From positions 1 to 64,000 of the forward strand of contig NZ_BMQN01000007.1 in the NCBI RefSeq assembly GCF_014648135.1: a DNA stretch of 64,000 nucleotides, given 5' to 3'. Origin of the DNA: Deinococcus sedimenti. GTDB lineage: Bacteria; Deinococcota; Deinococci; Deinococcales; Deinococcaceae. The notes below the pieces were generated by a model, which had not been told where the DNA came from, did no database searches, and saw only the letters and a list, made by a program, of their open reading frames with translations. Below are positions 21,564 through 33,343 of the stretch, in pieces. The position numbers were made by a program, and so were the translations under genes. The number at the start of each line of letters is the position of its first letter. Position 1 is the first letter of the stretch.

Positions 21564-21624
21564 GGGCGCACCCCCTCCCGGCCTCCCCCCTCAAGGGAGA
21601 GGGGCGAGAACACGTCCAGGCAGG

Positions 21625-22440
21625 TCACACGGGCACCTCCGGGTCGGGCAGGCGCACCACCCCGCCCGTGGGACTGCTGGGGCTGGCGTGCGCGCGTTCC
21701 GGCATGCGCCCGGCCAGGAACGCCGCGCGGCCCGCCTGCACGCCCAGCGCGAAGGCGTGGGCCATGCCGACCGGGTCGCGCGCCTCGGCAATCGCGGTGT
21801 TCACCAGCACGGCGTCCGCGCCGAGTTCCAGCGCCTGCGCCGCGTCGCTCGGGACACCCAGGCCCGCGTCCACGACGATGGGCACGCGCGCGCCGTCCAG
21901 CACGGTGCGCAGCAGCTCAGGACTGCGCAGGCCCCGCCCGGAACCGATGGGGCTCGCCAGGGGCATCACGGCGGCGCACCCGGCGTCCTCCAGCGCGCGG
22001 GCCAGCACCGCGTCCGCCTGCATGTACGGCAGCACCGTGAACCCGTCCGCGGCCAGCGCCTCGGCCGCGCGGAGCGTGCCCACGGGGTCGGGCAGCAGGT
22101 AGCGGGCGTCGGGAATGACCTCCAGCTTGATCCAGTTCACGCCGGTCGCCACGCGCGCCAGCCGCGCCACGCGCAGCGCCTCGTCGGCGGTGCGGCACCC
22201 GGCGGTGTTCGGCAGGAGTTGCAGGGCGTCCCAGTCCAGCGCGTCGAGCAGGCCGTCGTGCCCCGGTGCCCGCAGTTCGACGCGGCGGATGGCGACGGTC
22301 ACGATCTGCGACCCGCTCGCGGCCAGCGCCTCGCGCATCACGCCGAAATCCGTGAACTTGCCCGTGCCCGTCATCAGGCGCGAGGTGAACACCTTGCCGC
22401 CGAGGGTGAAGGGGTCGGGCGTGTGCGGATGCTGCTTCAT
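21625..22440 (-). CDS. thiG: Thiazole synthase ThiG
   Basis: A 271-residue TIM-barrel enzyme that builds the thiazole phosphate ring from dehydroglycine, DXP and ThiS thiocarboxylate. Family landmarks: [18 protein letters not shown], the Schiff-base lysine in [10 protein letters not shown], and [37 protein letters not shown] phosphate-binding segments near the C-terminus. GGAGG lies 6 nt before the ATG. It is separated from thiS by 114 bp containing repeat copy E. Confidence 0.95.
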   Translation of the reverse strand: MKQHPHTPDPFTLGGKVFTSRLMTGTGKFTDFGVMREALAASGSQIVTVAIRRVELRAPGHDGLLDALDWDALQLLPNTAGCRTADEALRVARLARVATGVNWIKLEVIPDARYLLPDPVGTLRAAEALAADGFTVLPYMQADAVLARALEDAGCAAVMPLASPIGSGRGLRSPELLRTVLDGARVPIVVDAGLGVPSDAAQALELGADAVLVNTAIAEARDPVGMAHAFALGVQAGRAAFLAGRMPERAHASPSSPTGGVVRLPDPEVPV

Positions 22441-22477
22441 GACGAACCTCCGGTGAATGGACGCGCAGGTTCTCTAT

Positions 22478-22556
22478 TCCGCAGAACCCGCACCTGTTCC
22501 TGCTCGCTCCGCTCGGGGGCAGAGGGCCTGACGGCCCACGCTGCCCCGGAACCGTC
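22478..22556 (+). repeat. Dispersed structured repeat, partial copy E (thiS-thiG gap)
   Basis: Contains the 18-nt box CCTGCTCGCTCCGCTCGG (22499-22516), identical to copy F, preceded by AGAACCCG and followed by a nested hairpin: GGGGCAG/CTGCCCC (22516-22522 with 22541-22547) outside and GGGCC/GGCCC (22524-22537) inside. The left half of the full element is missing. It interrupts an otherwise tightly overlapping operon. Confidence 0.55.
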
Positions 22557-22763
22557 AGCCCCCACCGATGACGCGGACGATCTCGATGACATCTCCGGCC
22601 TCCAGGGTGCGGTGCGGCGCGCGGGCGCCGGGATACACGTCGTCGTTCACGCCCACCGCGACGCGCGCCGGGTCGACGTTCAGGTCGCGCAGCAGGGCGT
22701 GCAGGGTCAGGCCGGGCGTGAGTGGCCGCGCCTCACCGTTCACGGTCAGGGTGGCGGGGCGGG

Positions 22764-22767
<4 letters not shown>
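22555..22767 (-). CDS. thiS: Sulfur carrier protein ThiS
   Basis: A 70-residue ubiquitin-like protein ending in VIGGG with the C-terminal Gly-Gly that becomes the thiocarboxylate sulfur donor. The start [10 protein letters not shown] is typical. It begins at a GTG overlapping the thiE stop (GTGA). Confidence 0.93.
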
Positions 22768-25351
<2,584 letters not shown>

Positions 25352-25372
25352 TCAGGTCAGTGGATTCGCAAT

Positions 25373-25407
25373 AAAAAAACGCCCCCCTCACGCGTCGGAG
25401 GGGGGCG
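25373..25407 (-). terminator. Riboswitch-linked intrinsic terminator before thiC
   Basis: CGCCCCCCTC pairs with GAGGGGGGCG around an 8-nt loop (25380-25407) and is followed on the minus strand by seven T's (25373-25379). It lies 33 nt beyond the TPP aptamer and about 120 nt before the thiC ATG, so it is the likely expression platform. Confidence 0.85.
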
Positions 25408-25435
25408 AAACACGCAAAGACGTTTCGGCACCCGT

Positions 25436-25528
25436 CACGCTCCCTCCGCTGGTATGAACCAGATCAGGTTCCTAGGGTTGAACACGGTGTTCTCTCAGCC
25501 GACCCTGTTGACGGTCGGCACCCCTGGT
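25436..25528 (-). promoter_or_regulatory. TPP riboswitch (thi-box)
   Basis: Read on the minus strand, the segment has the conserved thi-box elements in order: GGGGTGCC, GGCTGAGAG, AACCTGATCTGGTTCATACC and AGCGGAGGGA. It lies in the 400-bp leader of the thiamine operon; ligand binding is expected to favour the downstream terminator. A TACACT -10 box (25541-25546) is placed to start transcription right before the aptamer. Confidence 0.95.
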
Positions 25529-25540
25529 GACTGTGCGGCG

Positions 25541-25546
25541 AGTGTA
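25541..25546 (-). promoter_or_regulatory. thi operon -10 box
   Basis: TACACT on the minus strand, about 13 nt upstream of the aptamer. A weak TTCGTG lies 16 bp further upstream as a possible -35. The rest of the gap to the next gene start (to 25661) shows only that gene's Shine-Dalgarno site. Confidence 0.55.
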
Positions 25547-25661
25547 CACCGCCCGCACCCCGCACGAAAGCAGGGCTGGCCTTCCCCGTCCAGACGGGCG
25601 AAGATGAGGGCACACGCCTTCCAGAGCCCCACAGGCCAGCTGAACCTTGGAGGAACTGCCC

Positions 25662-26393
25662 ATGTCCCGCGTCCCGCACCACGTGATCCTCATCACAGAG
25701 CGTCCTGCTCTTGCAGGCGGCCTTGAGCACCTTCTGAACAGCTACGGCAGGGAATTGATTGCCGATTGGTATTTCGACGATGCAGCCGATACCTTGCGTG
25801 ACCGGAATTCCATCCCGGAAATCCTTGATGTGGCGACACGCATCTCTCAGACGCCCGGCCACCTCCTGGCCGACCTGTACACCGATGAGGAGGCGTCCTT
25901 CCAGCTCTGGCTCAAGCGCCCTGAAGACCAGATCGGAGTCACGTTCCGCCTGGAGGACTACCGGTTATCGGAAGTCCTGGCCCGCAAAGATCGGCTCTGT
26001 CTAACTGTGTCGGTACCGCTGATTCCTGACATGTGCGGCGACACCAACGGGGCGGCTTTCAGGCTCCTGCGACTCCTCGTGGATGCATTCAGTCCGTTAC
26101 TCCTTTTCACGGCGGGCGATCACCACCCTTCCGATTACATGGGGAATGCCAGAACCTTGGAATTTCACAGAATCGCCCACTTTCCAGCTGTCCAGATCAC
26201 CGACGGCGGCCCGCTATTCATCACTCAGTCTCTCTGGCAGCGTCTGGCGCAGGAGCGCCAGGACGAGGTGCTGAGTCTCTTCATTCCCTGCGGCGAACGG
26301 GAAGATCTCCACGGTCGACTCTTCAGGAATCAATTCGGTCCTGGATTACCCATGCCACATCATGTGCTTGCCCGACTCTTCGATGCCCTCTGA
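25662..26393 (+). CDS. Hypothetical soluble protein
   Basis: A 243-residue protein with no signal peptide or membrane segment and no family I recognise. It is mixed alpha/beta and slightly acidic, with phrases such as FQLWLKRPEDQIGVTFRLEDY and a C-terminal FIPCGEREDLHGR. GGAGG lies 8 nt before the ATG, which decides the start over an upstream TTG. Codon use is more varied and AT-richer than in the flanking genes, hinting at horizontal transfer. Confidence 0.65.
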   Translation: MSRVPHHVILITERPALAGGLEHLLNSYGRELIADWYFDDAADTLRDRNSIPEILDVATRISQTPGHLLADLYTDEEASFQLWLKRPEDQIGVTFRLEDYRLSEVLARKDRLCLTVSVPLIPDMCGDTNGAAFRLLRLLVDAFSPLLLFTAGDHHPSDYMGNARTLEFHRIAHFPAVQITDGGPLFITQSLWQRLAQERQDEVLSLFIPCGEREDLHGRLFRNQFGPGLPMPHHVLARLFDAL

Positions 26394-26447
26394 ACGGTTC
26401 AACATCCGTTTCCGTGCGGCTTCGTTTCTCTTGCTCCGGAGGTTTCC

Positions 26448-27959
26448 ATGAATCGCGCCCTGCTGCTGTCCCTGCCTGCCCTGCTGCTCCTGTCCCCTGT
26501 GCATGCCCAGAGTGCCCAGCCCCTGAAGACGACCCTGAGCACCTGCGGGGCGTACACCGTGAAGACCGTGGAGAACGGCTTCGAGGACCCGGAGGACCGC
26601 GTGACCCTGTCGCGGGCGGGCGTGACGTACGCGACCGTCACGGACACGATGGTGGGCGTGGACTGGTGCCGGGATGTGACGGGGGACGGCGTGCCGGAGG
26701 TGCTGCTGGCGGGCTTCTCGGGCGGCGCGCACTGCTGTTTCACGCATCACCTGTACTCGCTGACCAGCCCGCCCCGGAAGCTGTTGACGGCGTTCAGCGC
26801 GCACAGTGATTCGCTGGACGCGCAGCAGCTGGACGGGCGGGGGCCGCTGGAGTTGATCGGGTCGGACTGGCGGTTCGCGTACGGGTACGGGATGAGTTTC
26901 GCGGAGAGTGCGCCGCTGCCGGTGGTGTACTCGCTGCTGCCCACGCCGGGCGGGGCGCGGTTCGTGGAGAACACGCGGGCGTTCCCGGCGTTCATGGAGT
27001 CGTACTCGTTGACGCGGCCCGGCGATCAGCTGTTCGGTGGTGGGGTGCTGGCCGAGTACGCCACGCGGCTCATCACGCGCGGCGGGGCGGCGGCGGACGC
27101 GTGGGCGCAGGGCCTGAAGCCCCCCTACCGTGACTGGCTGGCGAACTACGGGCCGGACGTGGCGCAGGACCTCTCGGATTTCGGGCTGTGGGACTGGCCG
27201 ACGCGGGCCGGGGTGAACGCGGACGCGCAGCGGGGCGGGATCGGCGGGGCGTTCCTCGCGCCGGGCGCGAGGGCGTACCTGGGGCAGGTGGTCGGCCGGG
27301 AGGGAGCGACGCTGCGCCTGTACCGGGTGCAGGGGTCAGAGGTGGTGGCGGGTCCCGCGCTGCTGAGCGTGCCCGTCACCCGTGACCGGTACGGCGAGCC
27401 GGTCGTGCCGGTGTGGCCGTCCACGACGGTGCGCCGGGCGTCGGGCCGGGATGACGCGCTGCTGCGGGACACGCGCAGCGGCAGCGTGCGGTACCTGCCG
27501 GTGCGCGTGTCGGCCGGCGGCATGACGGAACTGAAGGACGACGCGCTGGGCGTCACGGCGCGCCTGCTGGGCGACCTGAGTGCGCTGGCGGGGCACGTGG
27601 CGGCGCAGTACCAGGACGTGAAACGCACGCCCGAGCAGCAGGCCGAGGTGCGGCGGCGCGTGCAGGCGGCCGTGACCCGCGCCCAGCCGTGGTTGACGGG
27701 CTGGAAGGGCCAGGGGGCGTTCGCGCTGGCGCGGCTGGGGAACTTCACGTTCAGCTCCCTGCGACTGCTGACGGACACGACCACGCGGGCGCAAGCGGTC
27801 ATGACGACCACGGTGGGCTTCACGGACGCGGACACGGACAGCGAGTACGTGCTGGGGGAGCGCTTCACGATGATCGTGAATCTCACGCGGGGCGCCCAGG
27901 GCTGGGCGGTCACGGACTGGACTCTGGTGCCCCGCACGGGTGAACTGAACGAGGAGTGA
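26448..27959 (+). CDS. Secreted protein of unknown function with FG-GAP-like segment
   Basis: A 503-residue exported protein. The signal peptide MNRALLLSLPALLLLSPVHAQ is clear. Around residue 70 the stretch DWCRDVTGDGVPEVLLAGFSGG resembles an FG-GAP/VCBS blade with a calcium-type DxTGDG loop, followed by HCC. The C-terminal 120 residues look like a separate alpha/beta domain (TTTVGFTDADTDSEYVLGE). CCGGAGG sits before the ATG. Its TGA stop is formed with the first base of repeat copy D. Confidence 0.7.
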   Translation: MNRALLLSLPALLLLSPVHAQSAQPLKTTLSTCGAYTVKTVENGFEDPEDRVTLSRAGVTYATVTDTMVGVDWCRDVTGDGVPEVLLAGFSGGAHCCFTHHLYSLTSPPRKLLTAFSAHSDSLDAQQLDGRGPLELIGSDWRFAYGYGMSFAESAPLPVVYSLLPTPGGARFVENTRAFPAFMESYSLTRPGDQLFGGGVLAEYATRLITRGGAAADAWAQGLKPPYRDWLANYGPDVAQDLSDFGLWDWPTRAGVNADAQRGGIGGAFLAPGARAYLGQVVGREGATLRLYRVQGSEVVAGPALLSVPVTRDRYGEPVVPVWPSTTVRRASGRDDALLRDTRSGSVRYLPVRVSAGGMTELKDDALGVTARLLGDLSALAGHVAAQYQDVKRTPEQQAEVRRRVQAAVTRAQPWLTGWKGQGAFALARLGNFTFSSLRLLTDTTTRAQAVMTTTVGFTDADTDSEYVLGERFTMIVNLTRGAQGWAVTDWTLVPRTGELNEE

Positions 27960-28045
27960 TCCGGACTTCGCAAAGCTGCGCAGCAGAGCGATCAGGAGAG
28001 AAATGGGTTCGGGTCGGTCGGCCACACAGACGGAGTCCATCTGAA
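27957..28045 (-). repeat. Dispersed structured repeat, copy D (inverted, short)
   Basis: About 89 bp in inverse orientation to the other copies. Read in reverse it runs ATGGACTCCGTCTGTGTGG, then CCGAACCCATTTCTCTCCTG and ends CGAAGTCCGGAT, matching the ends and centre of copies A and B, but the first internal hairpin is deleted. The terminal TGATCCGG supplies the stop codon of the upstream gene. Confidence 0.65.
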
Positions 28046-28050
28046 CAGCG

Positions 28051-28089
28051 CAGCGCGCCGCCCGGCACTGAATTCCGGGCGGCGCGCTG
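28051..28089. terminator. Bidirectional hairpin between convergent genes
   Basis: A perfect 15-bp stem CAGCGCGCCGCCCGG / CCGGGCGGCGCGCTG with a 9-nt loop separates the convergent secreted-protein and IclR genes. It lacks T-tracts but should stop transcription from both sides. Confidence 0.65.
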
Positions 28090-28102
28090 GGTTGGGTGTG
28101 GG

Positions 28103-28828
28103 TTACGGGAGGGCTTCGGCCTCACGGACGATCTGCACGACGCGTTCGCGGATGTGGCGTTCCTCGCGCAGGTAACGCTGGGCGCTCATCTGCACGCCGA
28201 TGGCGGCCACCACCGTGTCGGTGTCGCCGTGCGCGGTGTGCAGCGCGTGGTAGGGCACGCCCAGGGTGCACTGGCCGGGGACCCATTCCTCGATGGAGTA
28301 CGCGTACCCGAGGCGTTTGACCTTGGCGACCTCGGTGCGCCACTCGTCCAGGCTGGTGATGGAGCTGGGCGTGCACGCGGCGAAGGTGCGGGGGGTGATG
28401 TCGGCGTGCGCGTAGAGGATCTTGCCGCTGGCGGTGGCGGTGGCCGGCAGGTAGATGTCCAGGGGCAGGTCGATGTCGGCGTCCGGGTGGCGTTCGCGGA
28501 TGGCGGCGACGACCTCCTCGCCTTCCAGGATGCACAGGAACGCCACGGCGCGGACTTCCAGCGCCAGCCGGGTGATCAGGGCGCGGGCTTCCTGGAACCA
28601 GGGCAGCGAGGAGGTGAGCTGGGCGCCCATCTCGGCGATGTGCCAGGAGAGGCGGTATTTCCCGGCGGGGGTGCGGCGCAGGAATCCGGCCTCGGTCAGT
28701 CCGGCGAGGTACGCGTGGGCGGTGGCGCGGGGGACGCCCAGGTGCGCGGCGAGGGCGCGCACGCCCCATTCGGGTTGTTCGGCGCTGAATGCACCCAGGA
28801 TGTTCGCCGCCTTCTGAAGAGAGAGCAC
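28103..28828 (-). CDS. IclR-family transcriptional regulator
   Basis: A 241-residue regulator: N-terminal winged helix (about 1-65; ALAAHLGVPRATAHAYLAGL is the recognition region) and a C-terminal IclR effector-binding GAF-like domain with LPATATASGKILYAH and GYAYSIEEWVPGQCTLGVPY. A target is not evident because the neighbours point away. It starts at a GTG with TAAGCT (28835-28840, minus strand) 6 nt upstream, consistent with a leaderless mRNA. Confidence 0.9.
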   Translation of the reverse strand: MLSLQKAANILGAFSAEQPEWGVRALAAHLGVPRATAHAYLAGLTEAGFLRRTPAGKYRLSWHIAEMGAQLTSSLPWFQEARALITRLALEVRAVAFLCILEGEEVVAAIRERHPDADIDLPLDIYLPATATASGKILYAHADITPRTFAACTPSSITSLDEWRTEVAKVKRLGYAYSIEEWVPGQCTLGVPYHALHTAHGDTDTVVAAIGVQMSAQRYLREERHIRERVVQIVREAEALP

Positions 28829-28928
28829 GCGTCCAGCTTACAGGGACAAGCCAGGATTGTATACATCTTTTCCGGCCAGTGTACCCGGTTCATCCACCCC
28901 GCACCCCACCTCCGCTAGAGTGCCCGAC

Positions 28929-29363
28929 GTGCGCGCCCCCGCCCTGCTCCTGTTGCCTCTGCTGGCCTCCCTGAGTGCCCTGGCGGCCACCACCCCGGCC
29001 CCGACCACACCAGCCACGCCGGGCGCCGCCCTGACCGAGCAGATCGCACGCGGCGAGACCACCTACGTCCTGGCCTGCGCCATGTGCCACGGCGACCGCC
29101 TGGAGGGCGTCAGCGCCATGGCCCTTAGCGGCGAGGACTTCCACACGCTGTACCGCCCGCTGCCGCCCCGCGCGCTGCACGACCTGATCCGCGACACCAT
29201 GCCGTACGACCGCCGCGGCACCCTCAGCGCCCAGGAGGTCCTGGACGTCACCGCGTACCTCCTGCACGAGAACGGGCTGCCCATCCCGGACGGCGGGGTG
29301 CGGACCGACACCCTGGACCACACCGCGCCGGAGAGCGTTCCGCAGGACGATCCCGCAAGCTGA
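28929..29363 (+). CDS. Small exported c-type cytochrome
   Basis: A 144-residue protein with signal peptide VRAPALLLLPLLASLSALA and one heme motif CAMCHG (about residue 52), followed by the class I cytochrome helix QEVLDVTAYLLHENGLPIPD. The distal ligand is probably the Met in DTMPYD. It likely carries electrons in the periplasm. The GTG start is chosen because TAGAGT (28916-28921) lies 7 nt upstream and because it gives a proper signal peptide. Confidence 0.85.
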   Translation: MRAPALLLLPLLASLSALAATTPAPTTPATPGAALTEQIARGETTYVLACAMCHGDRLEGVSAMALSGEDFHTLYRPLPPRALHDLIRDTMPYDRRGTLSAQEVLDVTAYLLHENGLPIPDGGVRTDTLDHTAPESVPQDDPAS

Positions 29364-29374
29364 GCCCTGCGGCG

Positions 29375-30393
<1,019 letters not shown>

Positions 30394-30397
<4 letters not shown>

Positions 30398-30807
30398 GCG
30401 GGAACTTCCAGCGATTCGATCCGGAAGCCCTGCGCCTCCGCCGAGGCCAGCGTGGCGTCCAGGGCGGGCGTGCCACTCAGGGCGAGCAGGTGCAGGCTCT
30501 GCACGGCGCGGGCGTGCAGCTGCGCGGCCAGTTCGCTGCCCTCGAACGCGTCGGGCATCTCGGCGCGGACCAGCACGTCGCCCTGCTCGGCGCGGAAGTC
30601 GGGGTGCAGCGTCCACTCCTTCGAGAAGGTGTCCCAGTCCGCGCCGTGGGGGGCGTCCCACTGCACGAACGCCACCACCCAGCCCTGCGCGCGGGCCTCG
30701 TCCACGTGGTGCGCCCAGTCGCGCGCCACCGCCCGCTCGTCGGGCCGGTCGTTCAGGTCGTGACGCTGCGCGTTCAGCAGCAGCAGGGCGTGCGCGGACA
30801 GGTTCAT
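30394..30807 (-). CDS. Degenerate isochorismatase-like (cysteine hydrolase fold) protein
   Basis: A 137-residue protein with the fold pattern of isochorismatase-like hydrolases, but all three catalytic positions appear changed. The first strand reads HALLLLNAQRH (Asn where Asp is normal), the Lys strand reads DVLVRAEMPDAFEG (Arg for Lys), and the nucleophile strand reads LLALSGTPALDATLASAEAQG (no Cys). It is short for the family (about 180). TATCCT (30813-30818, minus strand) lies 5 nt before the ATG. It is coupled to the M42 peptidase gene. Probably a binding protein or regulator rather than an enzyme. Confidence 0.6.
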
Positions 30808-30884
30808 ACCCCAGGATACCGGGCGCGCGCCCGTCAGGACGGCAGTCCGGCTGACGGTCTGCCCCGTCCTGCACGCCCTCCCAC

Positions 30885-31826
30885 TCAGGGGACGGTCAGA
30901 ACCAGTTTGCCGACGGTGCGGCCCGTCTCCTGCGCGCGGTGCGCGTCCGCGACCTGCGCCAGCGGGAAGGTGCGGCTGACGTGCGAGCGCAGCTGCCCAG
31001 CCTCCACCAGCTTCGCCAGGTCGTTCAGCTGCGCGCGGGACGGGAACACCAGGATGCGGGTGGCGTGCACGCCCAGCGCCTGCGCCCGCGCCGCGTCGGG
31101 CTGCGCGGCGATGGACACCACCCACCCGCCGGGCCGCACCAGCGGCAGCGACCGGTCGGCGGTGTCGCCGCCCACGGTGTCCAGCACAGCGTCCACGCCC
31201 TGCACCTGATCCTCGAAGGGTCGGGCGCGGTAGTCGATGACCTCGTCGGCACCCAGCGACCGCACGAACTCCACGTTTGGTGCGGACGCGGTGGCGATCA
31301 CGTGCGCGCCGCGCGCACGGGCCAGCTGCACCGCGTAGTGCCCGACGCCCCCGGCCCCCGCGTGGATCAGGATGCGCTGCCCGGCCCGCAGGTCCATGGT
31401 GTCCAGCGCCTGCTCGGCGGTCAGGGCGGCCAGGGTCATGGCGGCGGCGTCCTCGTGGCTCAGCGCGGCGGGCTTGCGGGCAATGTCGCCGGCGCGGGCC
31501 AGCACGTACTCGGCGTACGCGCCGGGCTGCTCGGGGAAGGCCAGCATGCCGAACACCTCGTCGCCGGGCACGAAGTCCCGCACGAAGGGTCCCACCGCGA
31601 CCACCTCGCCGGACACGTCCCAGCCGAGCACGGCGGGCAGCGTCGGCAGCGGGCCATTGGCGCGGACCTTGGTGTCCACCGGGTTGATGCTCACGGCCCG
31701 CACGCGCACGAGCACCTCGCCCAGGCCGGGCGTGGGGACGGGGCGGACGGCAGGGCGCAGCACCTCGGGCCCGCCGGGCTGCGCGAGTTCGATCACGGTC
31801 ATGGTCTGGGGAAGGGCAGTGGACAT
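30885..31826 (-). CDS. Zinc-independent quinone oxidoreductase (MDR family)
   Basis: A 313-residue NADPH-dependent reductase. The N-terminal GroES-like domain contains VRVRAVSINPVDTKVR and LGWDVSGEVVAVG, and the nucleotide-binding domain has ILIHAGAGGVGHYAVQLARARGAHVIATAS. No structural zinc cysteines are present, as in quinone reductases. AGGAG lies 6 nt before the ATG. It is divergent from an HxlR regulator, the arrangement of QorR/qor-type redox pairs. Confidence 0.88.
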   Translation of the reverse strand: MSTALPQTMTVIELAQPGGPEVLRPAVRPVPTPGLGEVLVRVRAVSINPVDTKVRANGPLPTLPAVLGWDVSGEVVAVGPFVRDFVPGDEVFGMLAFPEQPGAYAEYVLARAGDIARKPAALSHEDAAAMTLAALTAEQALDTMDLRAGQRILIHAGAGGVGHYAVQLARARGAHVIATASAPNVEFVRSLGADEVIDYRARPFEDQVQGVDAVLDTVGGDTADRSLPLVRPGGWVVSIAAQPDAARAQALGVHATRILVFPSRAQLNDLAKLVEAGQLRSHVSRTFPLAQVADAHRAQETGRTVGKLVLTVP

Positions 31827-31941
31827 GGGTGCTCCTGCGGCGGGGCTGGAACGCCCGCCGGTCCGAATGGGGAGGTTGAGGCAGGCGGGCGGCTCCCCCC
31901 TGCGGTGCCCCCAGTGTGCCAGGGTACCCACGCATTGCCAA

Positions 31942-31968
31942 GTACGTACAGATTCGATAGGTACGCAC
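31942..31968. promoter_or_regulatory. Candidate HxlR operator in the divergent promoter region
   Basis: Two near-identical half-sites GTACGTAC (31942-31949) and GTACGCAC (31961-31968) are 19 bp apart, two helical turns, in an AT-richer patch between the quinone reductase and hxlR genes. The second site overlaps the expected -35 position of hxlR. Binding by the neighbouring HxlR protein is an inference. Confidence 0.5.
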
Positions 31969-32001
31969 ATTCTGGGAACTGTCGAAGGCTATCCTGGCCT
32001 C

Positions 32002-32361
32002 ATGACCGCCCCCGCCCCGCACCTCTCCCCCACCGAGCCGCCCCCCACCTGCGCCGTCACGACCACCGTGTCCGTGATCGGCGGGAAGTGGAAGGCCGTG
32101 GCGGTGTACCACCTGCTGGGCGGGCCGCGCCGCTTCTCGGAACTCCAGCGGCGCATGCCGGGCGTCACGCAGCGCATCCTGACCCTTCAACTGCGCGAAC
32201 TCGAAGCCGACGGCCTCGTGCACCGCGAGGTCTACCCACAGGTTCCCCCCAAGGTGGAGTACTCGCTGACCCCGCTGGGCCAGACGCTGGAACCCATCGT
32301 GCGCGCCATGCTCGCCTGGGGCGAGACGTACCGCCAGCGGGAACAGGACACGAGCACCTGA
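32002..32361 (+). CDS. HxlR-family transcriptional regulator
   Basis: A 119-residue winged-helix protein with the family core CAVTTTVSVIGGKWKAVAVYHLLGGPRRFSEL, then MPGVTQRILTLQLRELEADGLV and a beta wing VPPKVEYSLTPLG. Cys17 sits at the position of the redox-sensing Cys of HypR/QorR-type members. TATCCT (31990-31995) lies 6 nt before the ATG: leaderless. Likely represses the divergent quinone reductase. Confidence 0.9.
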   Translation: MTAPAPHLSPTEPPPTCAVTTTVSVIGGKWKAVAVYHLLGGPRRFSELQRRMPGVTQRILTLQLRELEADGLVHREVYPQVPPKVEYSLTPLGQTLEPIVRAMLAWGETYRQREQDTST

Positions 32362-32366
32362 ACAGG

Positions 32367-32404
32367 CTCAGGGCCGACCTCCCCACTGGACGGTCGGCCC
32401 TGAG
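32367..32404. terminator. Bidirectional terminator between hxlR and fabI
   Basis: A perfect 13-bp stem CTCAGGGCCGACC / GGTCGGCCCTGAG with a 12-nt loop lies between the convergent genes. Confidence 0.7.
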
Positions 32405-32415
32405 GGAGGCGGCGC

Positions 32416-33207
32416 TCAGCTGCTCTGGTCGACCTTCATGGCCATGATGCTCGAGCCCGCGTCCACGTACACGGTCTGCCCGGTCACGCCGCTGCCCAGG
32501 TCGCTCAGCAGGAACAGGGCCAGCTTGCCGACCTCGTCGGGGGTGGCGTTGCGGCCCAGCGGGGCGGCCTCGGCGGCCTTCTCGAACATCCCGCCGAAGC
32601 CGGGGATGCTGCGCGCCGCGATGGTCCGCATGGGTCCGGCGCTGATGGTGTTCACGCGCACGCCCGCCGCCCCCATCTCGCTGGCGAGGTAGCGGGTGGT
32701 GGCCTCCAGCGCGGCCTTGGCGACGCCCATGACGTTGTACTTGGGCACGACCTTCTGCGACGCGTGGTACGTGAGGCTGACGATGCTGGCACCCGGGCGC
32801 AGCAGCGGTTCGGCGTGGCGGGCAGTGGAGACAAGGGTGTACGCGCTGACGTTCAGGGCGGTGTTCCAGTCGGCCTCGGTGGTGTCGAGGAAGCGGCCGT
32901 CCATGGCGGTGCGGGGCGCGAACGCGATGGAGTGGATCAGGTAGTCGAGGTGCCCGAATTCCTCCTTCACGCGGGCGAACAGGGCGGTCAGGTCTGCTTC
33001 GCTGGTCGCGTCGGCCTGCTGGGACCACACGCCGTCACGGCCGGTCAGGAGCTTGTCGAGTTCGCTCCTGAGGCGTTCGCCCTGGTAGGAGAAGCCCACG
33101 CGGCACCCGGAGGCGAGGAGCTGCTCGGCGATGGCCCAGCCGAGGCTGCGGGCGTTCGCGACGCCCATCACCAGGGCGGTCTTGTCACTCAGGTCAATCT
33201 GCACCAT
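32416..33207 (-). CDS. fabI: Enoyl-[acyl-carrier-protein] reductase (NADH)
   Basis: A 263-residue short-chain dehydrogenase completing each round of fatty acid elongation. N-terminal LVMGVANARSLGWAIAEQLL is the FabI nucleotide-binding variant, GFSYQGERL follows, and the catalytic Tyr/Lys pair is in KYNVMGVAKAALEATTRYLA (Y-x6-K). The substrate loop IPGFGGMFEKAAEAAPLGRN is standard. TAGAGT (33215-33220, minus strand) lies 7 nt before the ATG: leaderless. Confidence 0.95.
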   Translation of the reverse strand: MVQIDLSDKTALVMGVANARSLGWAIAEQLLASGCRVGFSYQGERLRSELDKLLTGRDGVWSQQADATSEADLTALFARVKEEFGHLDYLIHSIAFAPRTAMDGRFLDTTEADWNTALNVSAYTLVSTARHAEPLLRPGASIVSLTYHASQKVVPKYNVMGVAKAALEATTRYLASEMGAAGVRVNTISAGPMRTIAARSIPGFGGMFEKAAEAAPLGRNATPDEVGKLALFLLSDLGSGVTGQTVYVDAGSSIMAMKVDQSS

Positions 33208-33343
33208 GCGGGGGACTCTAGCAATCCCGCGCCCGGCGGCGCTGATGCGGGTGCAAAAAATCGGGCTGGGCGTGACACTTCACGGTGTTCAGAGTGCGAA
33301 AAGCGTCAGAATCCGGTGAGACATGACACGGGATACTGGGCTG

